Shown: positions 7,290-18,548 of the stretch, piece by piece
How positions within the stretch are numbered: the first letter of the stretch is position 1
Layout: each line of letters begins with the position of its first letter
From: Secundilactobacillus paracollinoides DSM 15502 = JCM 11969
GTDB lineage: Bacteria > Bacillota > Bacilli > Lactobacillales > Lactobacillaceae
Assembly: GCF_001311135.1 (NCBI RefSeq)
Contig: NZ_BBAG01000001.1
Coordinates: 1-64,000, forward strand
Direction of reading: 5' to 3'
Length of the DNA: 64,000 nt
Notes under the pieces: generated by a model
Seen by the model: the letters and a program-made list of their open reading frames with translations, nothing else
Told to the model about the DNA's origin: nothing
The model's database searches: none
Program-made: the position numbers and the translations under genes

Positions 7290-9713
7290 TTGGCTTACAA
7301 TCACGATGTCATTGAACGCAAGTGGCAACACTACTGGAAAGAACACAAAACATTTAAAACATATGACGACGACTCAAAAAAGAAATTCTATGCCCTGGAT
7401 ATGTTCCCGTATCCATCAGGACAAGGACTTCACGTTGGGCACCCGGAGGGTTATACCGCAACCGATATTGTTGCGCGGATGAAACGGATGCAGGGGTTCA
7501 ACGTCTTACATCCTATGGGCTGGGATGCCTTTGGGCTGCCTGCTGAGCAGTATGCTTTAAAGACGGGGCACAACCCAAAGGACTTTACTGCCCAGAACAT
7601 TAAAACGTTCAAACGCCAAATTCGTTCCCTTGGCTTCTCTTATGACTGGGATCGTGAAATCAACACAACAGATCCTGGTTACTACAAGTGGACCCAATGG
7701 ATCTTTGAACAATTGTATAAAAAAGGGTTAGCCTATGAAGACAAGATCATGGTCAACTGGGCACCCGACTTTATGGGCGGAACCGTTGTGGCCAACGAAG
7801 AAGTTGTCGATGGAAAAACTGAACGTGGCGGGTATCCTGTATATCGTGTCCCAATGACACAGTGGGTACTGCGGATCACAGCCTATGCTGACCGGTTGAT
7901 CGATGATCTCGATGATCTGGACTGGCCAGAATCCATTAAGGAAATGCAGCGTAACTGGATCGGCCGTTCTGAAGGCACTAGTGTCTTCTTTAAGGTTGCT
8001 GGTCATGAAGACAAGCAGGTCGAAGTTTATACGACCCGCCCAGACACGTTGTTTGGCGCGTCATACATGGTTTTAGCGCCTGAACATGACCTGGTTGATG
8101 AAATTACAACGACAGAACAGGCCGATGCCATTGCCGCTTACAAGAAAGAAATTGAATCACGTTCTGACCTTGAACGGACTGACCTCAACAAGAATAAGAC
8201 TGGTGTCTTCACCGGGGCTTACGGGATCAACCCGATCAACGGTGAACAGATTCCAATCTGGATCGGCGACTACGTGCTGGCGTCATACGGTACTGGTGCC
8301 ATTATGGCCGTGCCAGCTCATGACGACCGGGACTTTGAATTTGCCAAGAAGTTTGACCTGCCGATCAAGCCCGTTATCGAGGGCGGCGACACGGATGAAG
8401 CAGCGTTCACTGGCGATGGGACCCACATCAACTCTGACTTCCTGAATGGGATGGACAAGAAAACGGCAATCAAGGCCGCTATTGACTGGTTGGAAGAACA
8501 CGACGCCGGCCACAAGAAGGTCAACTACCGTTTGCGGGACTGGATCTTCTCTCGTCAACGGTACTGGGGTGAACCTATTCCTGTCATTCACTGGGAAGAT
8601 GGCGAAACCACTCTGATTCCAGAAGATGAATTGCCGTTGCGCCTGCCTAAGGCTAAGCAGCTTGAACCTTCTGGTACTGGTGAAAGTCCACTGGCGAACC
8701 TGGATGACTGGGTCAACGTGGTGGATAAGAACGGCCGTAAAGGCAAACGCGAAACAAACACCATGCCGCAATGGGCTGGGAGTTCATGGTACTTCCTGCG
8801 CTACGTCGATCCACACAACGATAAGATGGTTGCTGACCCAGAAAAGTTGAAGTACTGGTTACCAGTTGACCTGTACATTGGCGGGGCGGAACATGCTGTT
8901 CTGCATCTGTTGTACGCCCGGTTCTGGCACAAGTTCCTGTATGATATTGGCGTTGTGCCAACGAAGGAACCATTCCAGAAGCTGGTTAACCAAGGGATGA
9001 TCCTTGGGACGAACCATGAAAAGATGTCTAAGTCTAAAGGGAACGTCATTAACCCTGATGAGATCGTGGACAAGTATGGTGCCGACACGCTGCGGCTGTA
9101 CGAAATGTTCATGGGACCTTTGGATGCATCAAAGCCTTGGAGTACTGAAGGGATTACTGGGTCACATCGTTGGCTTGACCGAGTATGGCGCTTGATGATC
9201 GACGATAACAATCATTTGCGTGACCGGGTCACTACGTTTAACGACGGCCAGCTTGATCTGATTTATAACCAAACTGTCAAGACGGTTACCGACGACATGA
9301 AGAACCTGCGTTTTAACGTGGCCATTTCTCAAATGATGGTCTTCGTAAATGAAGCGTACAAGGCTGATAGTCTGCCATTAATGTACATGGAAGGCCTTGT
9401 GAAGCTGTTGGCACCAATCGCACCGCATATTACGGAAGAACTGTGGTCACTTCTGGGCCACGACAAGACCATTGCCTACGCGTCATGGCCAACTTACGAC
9501 GAATCAAAACTGGTCGTCGAAGAAGTTGAAATGGCTGTTCAGGTCAACGGTAAGGTCCGTGCGCACATTAAGGTCGCTACTGAAGCTGATGAGGATTCAA
9601 TCAAGGCGGATGCCCTGGCTGACGACGTTGTGAAGACCTATACTGAAGGTCATGATGTGAAAAAGGTCATCGTGATTCCAAAGAAGATCGTCAATATCGT
9701 TGTGGGTAAGTAA
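7290..9713 (+). CDS. leuS: Leucyl-tRNA synthetase
   Basis: The protein of 807 residues charges tRNA-Leu and is essential. Its class I signatures are HVGHPEGY near residue 48 (HIGH-like) and [10 protein letters not shown] (KMSKS) in the last third. A CP1 editing insert with [19 protein letters not shown] and the C-terminal anticodon-binding domain ending [11 protein letters not shown] are also present. The TTG start at 7290 follows AAAGGGAGCG and gives [13 protein letters not shown], the usual N-terminus. The gene is intact and controlled by the T-box leader just upstream. Confidence 0.97.
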   Translation: MAYNHDVIERKWQHYWKEHKTFKTYDDDSKKKFYALDMFPYPSGQGLHVGHPEGYTATDIVARMKRMQGFNVLHPMGWDAFGLPAEQYALKTGHNPKDFTAQNIKTFKRQIRSLGFSYDWDREINTTDPGYYKWTQWIFEQLYKKGLAYEDKIMVNWAPDFMGGTVVANEEVVDGKTERGGYPVYRVPMTQWVLRITAYADRLIDDLDDLDWPESIKEMQRNWIGRSEGTSVFFKVAGHEDKQVEVYTTRPDTLFGASYMVLAPEHDLVDEITTTEQADAIAAYKKEIESRSDLERTDLNKNKTGVFTGAYGINPINGEQIPIWIGDYVLASYGTGAIMAVPAHDDRDFEFAKKFDLPIKPVIEGGDTDEAAFTGDGTHINSDFLNGMDKKTAIKAAIDWLEEHDAGHKKVNYRLRDWIFSRQRYWGEPIPVIHWEDGETTLIPEDELPLRLPKAKQLEPSGTGESPLANLDDWVNVVDKNGRKGKRETNTMPQWAGSSWYFLRYVDPHNDKMVADPEKLKYWLPVDLYIGGAEHAVLHLLYARFWHKFLYDIGVVPTKEPFQKLVNQGMILGTNHEKMSKSKGNVINPDEIVDKYGADTLRLYEMFMGPLDASKPWSTEGITGSHRWLDRVWRLMIDDNNHLRDRVTTFNDGQLDLIYNQTVKTVTDDMKNLRFNVAISQMMVFVNEAYKADSLPLMYMEGLVKLLAPIAPHITEELWSLLGHDKTIAYASWPTYDESKLVVEEVEMAVQVNGKVRAHIKVATEADEDSIKADALADDVVKTYTEGHDVKKVIVIPKKIVNIVVGK

Positions 9714-9740
9714 TTAATCAACCTTGGAATAACAAAATGA

Positions 9741-9811
9741 GGAATCATGCGCGCATGATTTCCTGAAAAAGTCACTCGTTTGCACACTAACTGTGTGCGC
9801 GGGTGGCTTTT
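9741..9811 (+). terminator. leuS terminator preceded by an 18-bp perfect palindrome
   Basis: AAAAAGTCACTCG and CGGGTGGCTTTTTT pair around an inner GCACAC/GTGTGC hairpin (9768-9811) and end in T6, forming the terminator. Just before it, AATCATGCGCGCATGATT (about 9742-9759) is a perfect palindrome flanked by AGG/CCT. The palindrome may strengthen termination or protect the 3' end. Confidence 0.8.
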
Positions 9812-9904
9812 TTGCGTCAGGGTTGGTGAAGCAGTTGTTGCTGATCCGGATCACGGATAATCGACAATCGTGTTGAGAAAAAATCGACATTAGTTCTACT
9901 AAAC

Positions 9905-9940
9905 ACGAACTATCAGTCGATAAATTTAAACATAGTTCGA
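9905..9940 (+). promoter_or_regulatory. Paired PurR boxes of the pur operon
   Basis: CGAACTAT (9906-9913) and its exact inverse ATAGTTCG (9932-9939) are separated by 18 bases, the arrangement of Firmicute PurR boxes (CGAAC core, inverted, 16-18 base spacing). They precede purE by about 70 bases. PRPP-responsive PurR should bind here. The regulator gene is not in the window. Confidence 0.8.
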
Positions 9941-10008
9941 TTATAGTATTGACACAATCAAATGAACTTGGTACGCTATGACTAATAAACGCAAAGGAGA
10001 TTTTCAGA

Positions 10009-10491
10009 ATGCAGGTCGCACTTGTCATGGGATCAATTTATGATTGGCCGTCTGTTAAGCAAACGGCTGATCTGCTGGAACAGTTACACGTCTCGTTTGA
10101 TAAACACGTTATTTCCGCACATCGGATGCCACAGGAATTGCAAGCATTTGGACAATCAGCGAAAGCCGAACAATATTCGGTCATCATTGCCGCAGCGGGT
10201 GGGGCAGCCCATTTACCAGGCATGCTGGCAGCCAATACAACGCTGCCGGTCATCGGAGTGCCAATTCAGACCAAAGCGCTAAACGGCGTTGATTCGTTGC
10301 TGTCAATCGTTCAGATGCCGACGGGGATCCCGGTTGCCACCGTGGCAATCGGTAACGCTGGCGCGAAGAATGCCGCGCTGCTAGCCGCTGAGATCATCGC
10401 TTTGACGGATGAGGATGTCAACACACAGTTGGTTGCGTACCGGGACAAACAAACCAAGGAGGCCATTGCCAGCAATGCCCAATTACAGTAA
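10009..10491 (+). CDS. purE: N5-carboxyaminoimidazole ribonucleotide mutase
   Basis: PurE converts N5-CAIR to CAIR. The protein of 160 residues has the usual length and carries [10 protein letters not shown] (family GS-SDxP loop with D-W-P), SAHRMP and [14 protein letters not shown] around the active site. This is the first gene of the purine operon; it starts at ATG 10009 behind AAAGGAG and its end overlaps the start of purK by 17 bases, suggesting translational coupling. Confidence 0.95.
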   Translation: MQVALVMGSIYDWPSVKQTADLLEQLHVSFDKHVISAHRMPQELQAFGQSAKAEQYSVIIAAAGGAAHLPGMLAANTTLPVIGVPIQTKALNGVDSLLSIVQMPTGIPVATVAIGNAGAKNAALLAAEIIALTDEDVNTQLVAYRDKQTKEAIASNAQLQ

Positions 10492-11596
10492 GCCCATATT
10501 ACCGCCAGCAACCATTGGTATCATCGGTGGGGGGCAACTCGGCCAGATGATGGCGTTAGCTGCCAAGGCGATGGGGTATAAGGTTGGCGTCCTCGACCCG
10601 ACACCTGCTGCACCGGCCGGCCAAGTTGCTGATTTTCAACTGGTTGCCGACTACGATGACCAGGACCAGCTCACTGCATTAGCAAAGCGAGCAGACGTTA
10701 TCACCTATGAATTTGAAAATGTTGGTCAAGAAAGTTTAACCAAGGTACTACCGCTGACCCAGTGTCCACAGGGCGTTGATCTGTTGACCATTACCAGTCA
10801 TCGGCTCCGTGAAAAGAACTTTTGCCGTAACCACGGCTTGCCCGTTACCAACTACGCGTCAGTAAAGACCTTGGCAGATCTCCAAGCGGCTGTTGAACAG
10901 ATCGGCGTCCCGGGGCTGTTAAAAACCGTTGAAGGAGGCTACGATGGCCACGGCCAATTTGACATCAATAGCCCTGCTGATTTTGACAAGGTCGCTGACG
11001 AATTGCCGAACACTGAATGGATCTACGAGCAGCGACAACCCTTTGTCCGCGAATTATCCGTCATGGTCACACGCGATGGCCGCGACCACGTCATTGCTTT
11101 TCCAGTTAGTGAAAACCAGCATCAGCATCACATTCTGCATACGAGTATCATTCCGGCACGAGTACCTGCTGAAGTGACCGCACGCGCAACGGATATTGCG
11201 GAACGCACGGCGGAAGCGTTAGACCTGCGAGGCGTGCTTGGCATTGAGTTGTTTGAACTGCAGGATGGCACCCTGATGATCAACGAACTTGCACCACGCC
11301 CGCATAATTCTGGCCACTACTCCATTGAGGCCTGCAATATCTCACAGTTTGAAGCGCATATTCGCAGTATCTGCGGGTTGCCAATACCACCGATTCAACA
11401 ATTACAGCCGGCGGTGATGGTGAATCTGCTTGGGGATGAGCTCACTCAGGCGCGCGCCAGTTTCAAGGATCATCCAGAATGGCATTTTCATGACTACGGC
11501 AAGGCCGAGATTCGACCCGCACGTAAAATGGGGCACATTACCGTTGTCGGTCCCTCAACTGAAACATTGTTAGCATCTGTAAGTCAATTTCAATAG
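10475..11596 (+). CDS. purK: N5-carboxyaminoimidazole ribonucleotide synthase
   Basis: This ATP-grasp enzyme forms N5-CAIR from AIR, bicarbonate and ATP. From ATG 10475 it encodes 373 residues with [18 protein letters not shown] at the N-terminus, [12 protein letters not shown] and the metal-site region [14 protein letters not shown]. The start was chosen at ATG 10475, after AAGGAGG inside purE; the frame is open further upstream but only because it overlaps purE. The frame is intact. Confidence 0.95.
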   Translation: MPNYSKPILPPATIGIIGGGQLGQMMALAAKAMGYKVGVLDPTPAAPAGQVADFQLVADYDDQDQLTALAKRADVITYEFENVGQESLTKVLPLTQCPQGVDLLTITSHRLREKNFCRNHGLPVTNYASVKTLADLQAAVEQIGVPGLLKTVEGGYDGHGQFDINSPADFDKVADELPNTEWIYEQRQPFVRELSVMVTRDGRDHVIAFPVSENQHQHHILHTSIIPARVPAEVTARATDIAERTAEALDLRGVLGIELFELQDGTLMINELAPRPHNSGHYSIEACNISQFEAHIRSICGLPIPPIQQLQPAVMVNLLGDELTQARASFKDHPEWHFHDYGKAEIRPARKMGHITVVGPSTETLLASVSQFQ

Positions 11597-11627
11597 CATT
11601 TAGATAACCAGAAAGGATCTGAATAGT

Positions 11628-12335
11628 TTGGCAACATTGATCAAGGAAGGCAAAGCAAAGCAGTTATTTACAACGGAGGATGACACGATCATCCGCGTGC
11701 ACTACATGAACCAGGCCACCGCACTTAATGGCAAACGTAAAGAGCAGATCGCTGATAAGGGTGAAGTGAATAATCAGATCGACAGCTTGATTTACAACTA
11801 CCTGCAATCAAAGGGCATTGAAACGCATTTCATCAAGCAGCTTGATGCTAGCGACCAGCTCGTTAAGAAAATGACGATGATCCCGCTTGAAGTTGTCATT
11901 CGTAACTATTCCTCAGGTAGTTTCCAACGCAAATTTGATACTGAATACCTGCTGCCATTTAAAACCCCGGTTCAAGAGTTCTTTTACAAGAGTGACCGTC
12001 TCGATGATCCGTTTATGAACGACTCACAGATCCTGGCACTCTCGATTGCTGACGAATCTCAGTTGAAGACCATTCGTGAGCAAGCCCTCAAGGTGAACGA
12101 TGCCTTGACGGAACTCTTCGCTAAAGCTGGCATCACCTTAGTTGATTTTAAACTCGAGTTTGGGTTCGATCCCGAAGGTAAGCTAATCTTGGGTGACGAA
12201 ATATCGCCTGATTCATGTCGATTAGTCGATGCGAAGACCCATGATTCCTTAGATAAAGATGTTTTTCGTAAGCATACCGGTGACGTCATGGACGGTTATC
12301 GGACCGTGCTCTCTCGTTTACAAGCCACTCGTTAA
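11628..12335 (+). CDS. purC: SAICAR synthetase
   Basis: PurC joins CAIR and aspartate. The 235-residue protein has the family sequence KEGKAKQLF near the start, VIRNYSSGSF (family VxRN.aaGS), and GDEISPDSCR for ATP/Mg binding. A TTG start at 11628 follows AAAGGA. It lies 31 bases after purK in the same operon and is intact. Confidence 0.95.
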   Translation: MATLIKEGKAKQLFTTEDDTIIRVHYMNQATALNGKRKEQIADKGEVNNQIDSLIYNYLQSKGIETHFIKQLDASDQLVKKMTMIPLEVVIRNYSSGSFQRKFDTEYLLPFKTPVQEFFYKSDRLDDPFMNDSQILALSIADESQLKTIREQALKVNDALTELFAKAGITLVDFKLEFGFDPEGKLILGDEISPDSCRLVDAKTHDSLDKDVFRKHTGDVMDGYRTVLSRLQATR

Positions 12336-12362
12336 CCACCCACCTAAGGAGGAAATCACCCA

Positions 12363-12620
12363 ATGTTTTTAGCGCAAATTCACGTCACCTATAAACCATC
12401 AATTTTGGATCCTCAGGGCGTTGCTATCAAGAATGCCATGCACCGGTTATCATTCAACGAGGTGGATGCCGTCACGCAAGGTAAATATTTTGAAGTGACG
12501 TTGAATGCTGAGTCAAAGGACGCTGCCGAACAACAAATCGATTCGATCTGTGACACATTGTTAGCTAACCCCAACATGGAAACCTACCGTTACGATGTAA
12601 AGGAGCTGGCGAACCAATGA
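12363..12620 (+). CDS. purS: FGAM synthase subunit PurS
   Basis: This small subunit of 85 residues bridges PurQ and PurL in the three-part FGAM synthase of Firmicutes. Typical elements are [10 protein letters not shown] and [12 protein letters not shown], a short alpha/beta fold. The start ATG 12363 follows AAGGAGG. Its stop overlaps the purQ start (ATGA), so the two are coupled. Confidence 0.93.
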   Translation: MFLAQIHVTYKPSILDPQGVAIKNAMHRLSFNEVDAVTQGKYFEVTLNAESKDAAEQQIDSICDTLLANPNMETYRYDVKELANQ

Positions 12621-13288
12621 AATTTGCCGTAATCAGTTTTCCCGGGTCAAACTGTGATGAGGACCTTTACTACGCGATTGTTGACGGATTAAAGGAAACC
12701 GCTGAAATCATCCCGCATACCCAGACACAACTCGATGGGTTTGACGCCGTTCTGGTACCCGGCGGTTTTTCTTACGGTGATTATCTGCGGTCAGGTGCGA
12801 TTGCCAAATTTGCGCCGGTGATGCCGGCGCTGAAGGCCTTTGCTGCGACTGGCAAGCCGGTGTTGGGTATTTGTAATGGGTTTCAAATTTTAACTGAGGT
12901 CGGGTTGTTACCCGGCAGTCTTCAACATAATACGAATATGCAGTTTATTTGCGAACCGGAACCGTTACATGTTGCGAACAACAAGACGTTATTTACAAAT
13001 GACTTTGCGACGGATGCGACCATCACGCTCCCGATTGCGCATGGCGAGGGGAACTACTACTGCGACGCAGCCACGCTAGCCGACCTTCAAGAAAACCATC
13101 AAATTGTGTTTACCTATCGTGATAATCCGAACGGCAGTGTCGCCGATATTGCTGGAATCGTGAACAAACAGGGGAACGTGCTTGGCATGATGCCCCACCC
13201 AGAGCGGGCTGTCGATCCATTACTTGGCGGCAGTGACGGACTCAGTGTTTTTCGGTCACTTTTAGCCAACTTTACAAGGATGGTGTAA
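12617..13288 (+). CDS. purQ: FGAM synthase glutaminase subunit PurQ
   Basis: This class I glutamine amidotransferase of 223 residues provides ammonia to PurL. The nucleophile Cys is in LGICNGFQ, and the His-x-Glu pair is in MPHPERA near the C-terminus; FPGSNCDED opens the protein. It starts at ATG 12617, overlapping purS, and ends 4 bases before purL. Confidence 0.95.
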   Translation: MKFAVISFPGSNCDEDLYYAIVDGLKETAEIIPHTQTQLDGFDAVLVPGGFSYGDYLRSGAIAKFAPVMPALKAFAATGKPVLGICNGFQILTEVGLLPGSLQHNTNMQFICEPEPLHVANNKTLFTNDFATDATITLPIAHGEGNYYCDAATLADLQENHQIVFTYRDNPNGSVADIAGIVNKQGNVLGMMPHPERAVDPLLGGSDGLSVFRSLLANFTRMV

Positions 13289-13292
13289 TTTG

Positions 13293-15522
13293 ATGCAAGA
13301 ACTGCGAACGGAACCAACACCGGAAGAAATTCGGGATCAAAAACCGTATAAAGATTGGGGCTTATCTGAAGAAGAATACGACCTGATCAGTAACAAGTTA
13401 TTACACCGATTGCCCAATTATACTGAGACCGGCTTGTTTGCTGCCATGTGGAGCGAACACTGTTCCTACAAAAACTCTAAGCACGTGCTTCGTAAGTTTT
13501 GGAATAAGGGATCAAGGGTCATCATGGAACCTGGTGAAGGTGCGGGTGTCCTCGATATTGGTGACGACCAGGCCGTCGTGTTTAAGGCTGAAAGTCATAA
13601 CCACCCAAGTTTTGTTGAACCCTATGAAGGTGCAGCAACCGGCGTTGGCGGCATTATCCGCGACATCTTTTCTATGGGTGCCAAGCCAATTGCATCACTG
13701 GACAGTTTGCGCTTTGGCGAACTGACTGATGCCAAAAACCGTTACCTGGTGGACGAAGTCGTTCGTGGCATTGCCGCTTATGGTAACTGTATTGGGATTC
13801 CAACAGTTGGCGGCGAAATTGGGTTTGACAGTGTCTATAACGGTAATCCACTCGTTAACGTGATGTGCGTTGGTTTAATGAATCAAAAGGACCTGAAGAA
13901 GGGCCGCGCTACCGGGACTGGCAACAGCATCATTTATGTTGGCGCAAAAACCGGTCGCGATGGCATCAATGGCGCCACGTTTGCTCCAATGAATTTAGTG
14001 AAGAAAAGGAAGCCGATCGTTCCGCTGTTCAAGTTGGTGATCCCTTTATGGAAAAACTGTTAACGGATGCTTGTCTGGAAATTATTCACGACCACGCCGA
14101 CATTTTAATGGGCATTCAAGATATGGGCGCCGCTGGACTAGTCTCTTCCTCCGCTGAAATGGCAGCTAAGGCCGACGATAGCGGTTTAACGATGAACCTA
14201 GACCTTGTCCCGCAACGCGAACCCAATATGAACGGTTACGAGATCATGCTGTCTGAATCACAGGAACGGATGTTGCTCTGTGTGAAGCAGGGTGAAGAAC
14301 AGACCGTTCTGGACATTTTTGCCCGTTACGAGCTTGATGCAGTCGTTGTTGGTCATGTGACCGATGATGGCATGTATCGACTGACGCAACATGGCGAGGT
14401 CGTGACGAACGTGCCCGTTTCAACGTTAGTCGATGATGTGCCGGAATACGTCCACGAAGGGCGAAAGCCGCAACATATTGTGAGTCCCGCTAAAAATGAT
14501 CTGCCAGATATTCCTAATGCTGAGGCCACGCTGAAGGCACTCTTGGCACAGCCAACGATTGCGTCTAAAAGACCAGTCTTTCGCCAGTATGATGCTCAGG
14601 TGCAGGCCAATACCGTCGTGACACCTGGGAGCGACGCATCCGTTATCCGCGTGCGGCATACGAATAAAGCTCTGGCCATGACGACCGACTGTAATGGCCG
14701 CTATATCTACCTTGACCCATATCAGGGTGGGGAGATTGCTGTCAGTGAAGCTGCTCGAAACATTGTGGCTGCTGGGGGCACACCAATTGGCATCACGGAT
14801 TGTCTGAACTTTGGCAGTCCCGATGATCCTGAAAGTTACTGGTCCCTTGATCAATCCGTTCCAGCATCGCCAAGGCCTGTGAGTTATTTGATACACCCGT
14901 CATTTCTGGAAACGTGTCGATGTACAACGAAACGGATGGCAAGGCAATCTACCCAACACCAATGATCGGCATGGTTGGGCTAATTGAAGACTTGAACTAC
15001 ATTACGACTCAGGATTTCAAACAAGCGGGGGACTTAGTCTACCTCGTTGGCGAAACTCATGATGACTTTAGCGGTTCAGAACTTCAAAAATTGCTGGGTC
15101 AGACCACGCCAAGCGGCACCATCAGCTTTGATTTAGCGACTGAACATTCTAATCAACAATTTATCAAACAAGCGATTCGCAACGGTTTGATTCAATCTGC
15201 TCACGATTTAAGTGAAGGCGGGTTAGGGGTTGCCTTAGCGGAAGCCCTGTTTACCAACCACCTTGGTTTTACGGGGACACCCCCCCTGACTAACCGCCAG
15301 CTGTTTGCCGAAACGCAATCCCGGTTCTTAGTTAGTGTGAGTGCTGACCAACAAACGGCTTTCGAGGCACTTGCAGGAGATCAGGTCGTGCTGCTCGGAT
15401 CAACTACTGATGCAACAACAATTACGCTGTCAACTGCTGACGGTGAACTACGCACCGATAGCAACGACCTAAATGAGATATACGGAGGCGCACTCGCATG
15501 CCTGCTGAAATCAAAGGATTAA
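13293..15522 (+). CDS. purL: FGAM synthase large subunit PurL (two frame breaks)
   Basis: PurL is the ATP-dependent synthetase subunit that converts FGAR to FGAM. The full protein is about 743 residues, the normal short PurL length. Seen motifs are [63 protein letters not shown] and [13 protein letters not shown]. Two single bases seem to be missing: near 13985 (GCTCC for GCTTCC, giving [14 protein letters not shown]) and near 14860 (after GTT, giving SV[14 protein letters not shown]). With both restored the three frames join perfectly. Sequence error is more likely than gene loss, because every other purine gene is present. The stop overlaps purF by 25 bases. Confidence 0.93.
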
Positions 15523-16957
15523 ATGAAGAATGCGGTCTGTTTGGTATCTGGGGCGCAAGTGATGCGGCTCAGTTGACCTATGACGGCCTACACAGCCTCC
15601 AACACCGGGGTCAAGAAGGCGCCGGTATTGTGAGCAATGACCAGGGGCAGTTTTATCGCCACCGCGGTCTGGGGCTGTTATCAGAAGTGTTTCGAGATTC
15701 GGAAACAATTCATCAATTATATGGGTCATCAGCCATTGGTCATGTGCGATACGCGACGGCAGGTAATCATGGGGTCGAAAACATTCAACCCATGCTGTTT
15801 ACACACGATGAAGTTGGTGAATTTGCGTTAGCCCATAATGGTAACTTAACAAACGCGGATACGATTCGCGGTATACTCCGTGATGCAGGTGTCAGTTTTC
15901 AAGCCACATCTGATAGCGAACTTCTGGGTGAACTTGTGGCTACCAGTCATGAAACGGGCTTCATTAATCAACTTAAAGCATCACTTAACCAGATTCATGG
16001 TGGGTTTGCCTACCTCTTGATGACACCGCATATGATGGTCGCTGCACTGGATCCAAATGGGTTTCGCCCGCTCGTTGTTGGCGAGATGCCTGATGGGGCG
16101 ACGGTGATCTGCAGCGAAACCTGTGCGCTTGACCAAGTCGGTGCTAGTTTCGTTCGCGATGTTGAGCCTGGTGAACTTATTATTGTCACTGACGATGGCA
16201 TGACCATTGATCACTTTACGACTGACACGCACCTGGCGCTCTGTTCAATGGAATACATTTACTTTGCCCGCCCGGATTCAATTATTCGCGGTATCAGCGT
16301 GCATGAAGCGCGGAAACGCATGGGTGCCTTGGTTGCCCGGGAAAATCCGGTGAAAGCCGACGTCGTCCTTGGGGTACCGAATTCATCACTGTCAGCGGCC
16401 ATTGGGTACGCTCAAGAAAGTGGTATTCCTTACGATATGGGGATGATCAAAAACCAGTACGTTGCGCGCACCTTTATTGAACCGACGCAGCCAAACGCGA
16501 CCGCGGCGTTTCAATGAAACTCTCCGTTGTGAAGTCTGTTGTCGCTGGCAAAGATATCGTTCTAGTGGATGATTCGATCGTTCGCGGGACGACCAGCAAG
16601 TATATCGTTCGATTGCTGAAAAAAGCCGGCGCAAAATCGGTTCATGTGCGCATCGCATCCCCTGCGCTGAAGTTTCCGTGTTACTACGGGATCGATATTC
16701 AAACGACCAAGGAACTCATTGCGGCAAACAACACGATTCCAGAAATCTGTACGCAAATTGAAGCAGACTCATTAGCCTTTTTAAGCGTCCCAGGGTTGAT
16801 CAAAGCCATTGGTGACCTCAACGATGCAGAAAATCATGGGCTGTGTACCGCCTACTTTGACGGCAATTATCCAACCCCGCTTTACGATTATCAGGCCGGG
16901 TTTGATGCTGAAGTTGCCCGACTCGGACTTTATGAAGGAGCGAATATTGGTGACTAG
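15498..16957 (+). CDS. purF: Amidophosphoribosyltransferase (one frame break)
   Basis: PurF performs the first committed step, PRPP plus glutamine to phosphoribosylamine. The N-terminus [12 protein letters not shown] shows a short propeptide before the catalytic Cys. The PRPP-binding motif IVLVDDSIVRGTT and the Firmicute-type metal-cluster region are in the second half. A base is missing at about 16490 (CAGCC for CAGGCC, giving TQAKRDRGVSMKLS), after which the frame runs cleanly to 16957, about 486 residues. ATG 15498 lies inside the end of purL and follows CGGAGG. Confidence 0.93.
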
Positions 16958-17990
16958 TCAATACGAACAGGCCGGCGTCAACATTGAAGCTGGCGAACAA
17001 GCAGTGGACAACATTAAGACGATTGTTGCGGCCACACAGGACACCAACGTCTTGAATGGCATTGGCGGATTTGGTGCCGAGTATGAACTGACCGCCTTAA
17101 TGGGGCAGTATCACGAACCTGTGCTGGTTTCCGGAACCGATGGTGTTGGGACGAAGTTGTTGCTGGCGATTCAAGCGCAACAGCATGCCACCATTGGGAT
17201 CGACCTGGTTGCCATGTGTGCCAATGATATCTTGGCTCAGGGGGCTAAACCACTGTTTTTCCTGGATTATCTAGGGCTTGGTCAGCTTGAGTCCGACCAA
17301 GTCACAACAGTGGTCAGCGGCATTGCCGAAGGATGCAAACAGGCAGGATTGTCGCTGATTGGCGGCGAAATGGCTGAAATGCCTGGCATATACCACGATG
17401 GCGATTATGATCTGAGTGGGTTTGCTGTTGGGATTGCTGACAAGCAAAACCTGCTCGGCAGCCATCACGTTGCGGCTGGTGATGTCCTCATTGGTTTGGC
17501 ATCCAGTGGCGTGCATTCGAATGGGTTTTCACTGGTGCGCAAGATCATTAGTGATGCCAAGTTAGACGTTGATCACCAATACGAAGGTCTATCGGATTCC
17601 TTAATGCAGACGCTGCTGACACCGACCATCCTTTATGACAAAGCGGTGCGACCATTGATCGACGCCGGTTTGATTCACGCCGCCGCAAACATTACGGGTG
17701 GCGGGATCATTGAAAACTTAGCGCGGATGATGCCAACGGCGTTAACGGCTGAGGTGGATGAGACAACCTGGTCGACGCCGACAATTTTTAAGCTCTTACA
17801 ACGGGCTGGGTACGTGAGTCAGTCTGAAATGCGGACCGTCTTTAATATGGGAATCGGGATGGTATTGATCGTTTCAGCTGACAAGGCGCAAGTTGTTCTG
17901 GATAAGTTGCATCAAACGACAGTTAAAGCCCAATCTATCGGTAAGGTGGTGACACGACATGACCAACCAGTCGAATACGTTGCCCACTAA
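16950..17990 (+). CDS. purM: AIR synthetase
   Basis: PurM cyclises FGAM to AIR with ATP. From GTG 16950 the protein has 346 residues, starting TSQYEQAGVNIEAGEQAVD, with GTDGVGTKLLLA, DLVAMCANDI, GLSLIGGEMAEMPG and ITGGGIIENLARM. GTG is chosen because it overlaps the purF stop by 8 bases behind GAAGGAG; the frame upstream is only purF in another phase. The gene is intact. Confidence 0.95.
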   Translation: MTSQYEQAGVNIEAGEQAVDNIKTIVAATQDTNVLNGIGGFGAEYELTALMGQYHEPVLVSGTDGVGTKLLLAIQAQQHATIGIDLVAMCANDILAQGAKPLFFLDYLGLGQLESDQVTTVVSGIAEGCKQAGLSLIGGEMAEMPGIYHDGDYDLSGFAVGIADKQNLLGSHHVAAGDVLIGLASSGVHSNGFSLVRKIISDAKLDVDHQYEGLSDSLMQTLLTPTILYDKAVRPLIDAGLIHAAANITGGGIIENLARMMPTALTAEVDETTWSTPTIFKLLQRAGYVSQSEMRTVFNMGIGMVLIVSADKAQVVLDKLHQTTVKAQSIGKVVTRHDQPVEYVAH

Positions 17991-18548
17991 ACGGGTCGCC
18001 ATCTTTGCTTCCGGTAACGGCACCAATTTTGAAGCCTGATGCAGGCGTCATTGCCGATGGATGTCGTCATGTTGGTCTGTGACCATGATAACGTGCCGGT
18101 GATCGAACGGGCAGCCAAGTATCACGTGCCTGTTGTGCTGTCGCAAGTTAAAAAAGGGGTGTCTAAGATTCAGCGTGAAACCCAGCTATTGACGCAGTTA
18201 CGCGTAGCCAAGGTTGAGGCCATTCTGCTTGCGGGTTACATGCGGATCGTTGGCACGACGCTCTTAGATGCCTATCCGCGGCGAATTGTGAACATTCACC
18301 CGGCGTTGCTGCCATCATTTCCTGGTCGGACAGGAATCGAGGACGCCTTTGCGGCCGGGGTCAAGGTCACCGGTGTGACGATTCACTTCGTTGACGCTGG
18401 GGTTGACTCGGGGCCGATCATCGCTCAGGAACCTGTTCGTCGGTACGATGATGATCAGTTAAGCGATTTAGAAAATAGAATTCATGAAGTGGAACATCAG
18501 TTATACCCAAAAACCGTTCGGAATTTAATTGAAAAAGGAGTGCTTTAA
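17959..18548 (+). CDS. purN: GAR transformylase (one frame break)
   Basis: PurN formylates GAR using 10-formyl-THF. ATG 17959 overlaps the end of purM by 32 bases and encodes TKRVAIFASGNGTNFEA, the family N-terminus. The frame then stops at 18038 because one T is missing (GCCTGATG for GCCTTGATG). Restored, it continues LMQASLPMDVVMLVCD and shows NIHPALLPSFPG and GVTIHFVDAGVDSGPII with the catalytic Asn-His-Asp. Full length is about 196 residues. The stop abuts purH (TAAGTG). Confidence 0.93.

Noticed and set aside
8283-8771. 162-residue minus-strand frame inside leuS
   Set aside because: Shadow of a highly expressed gene; no start site and no similarity to a known family.
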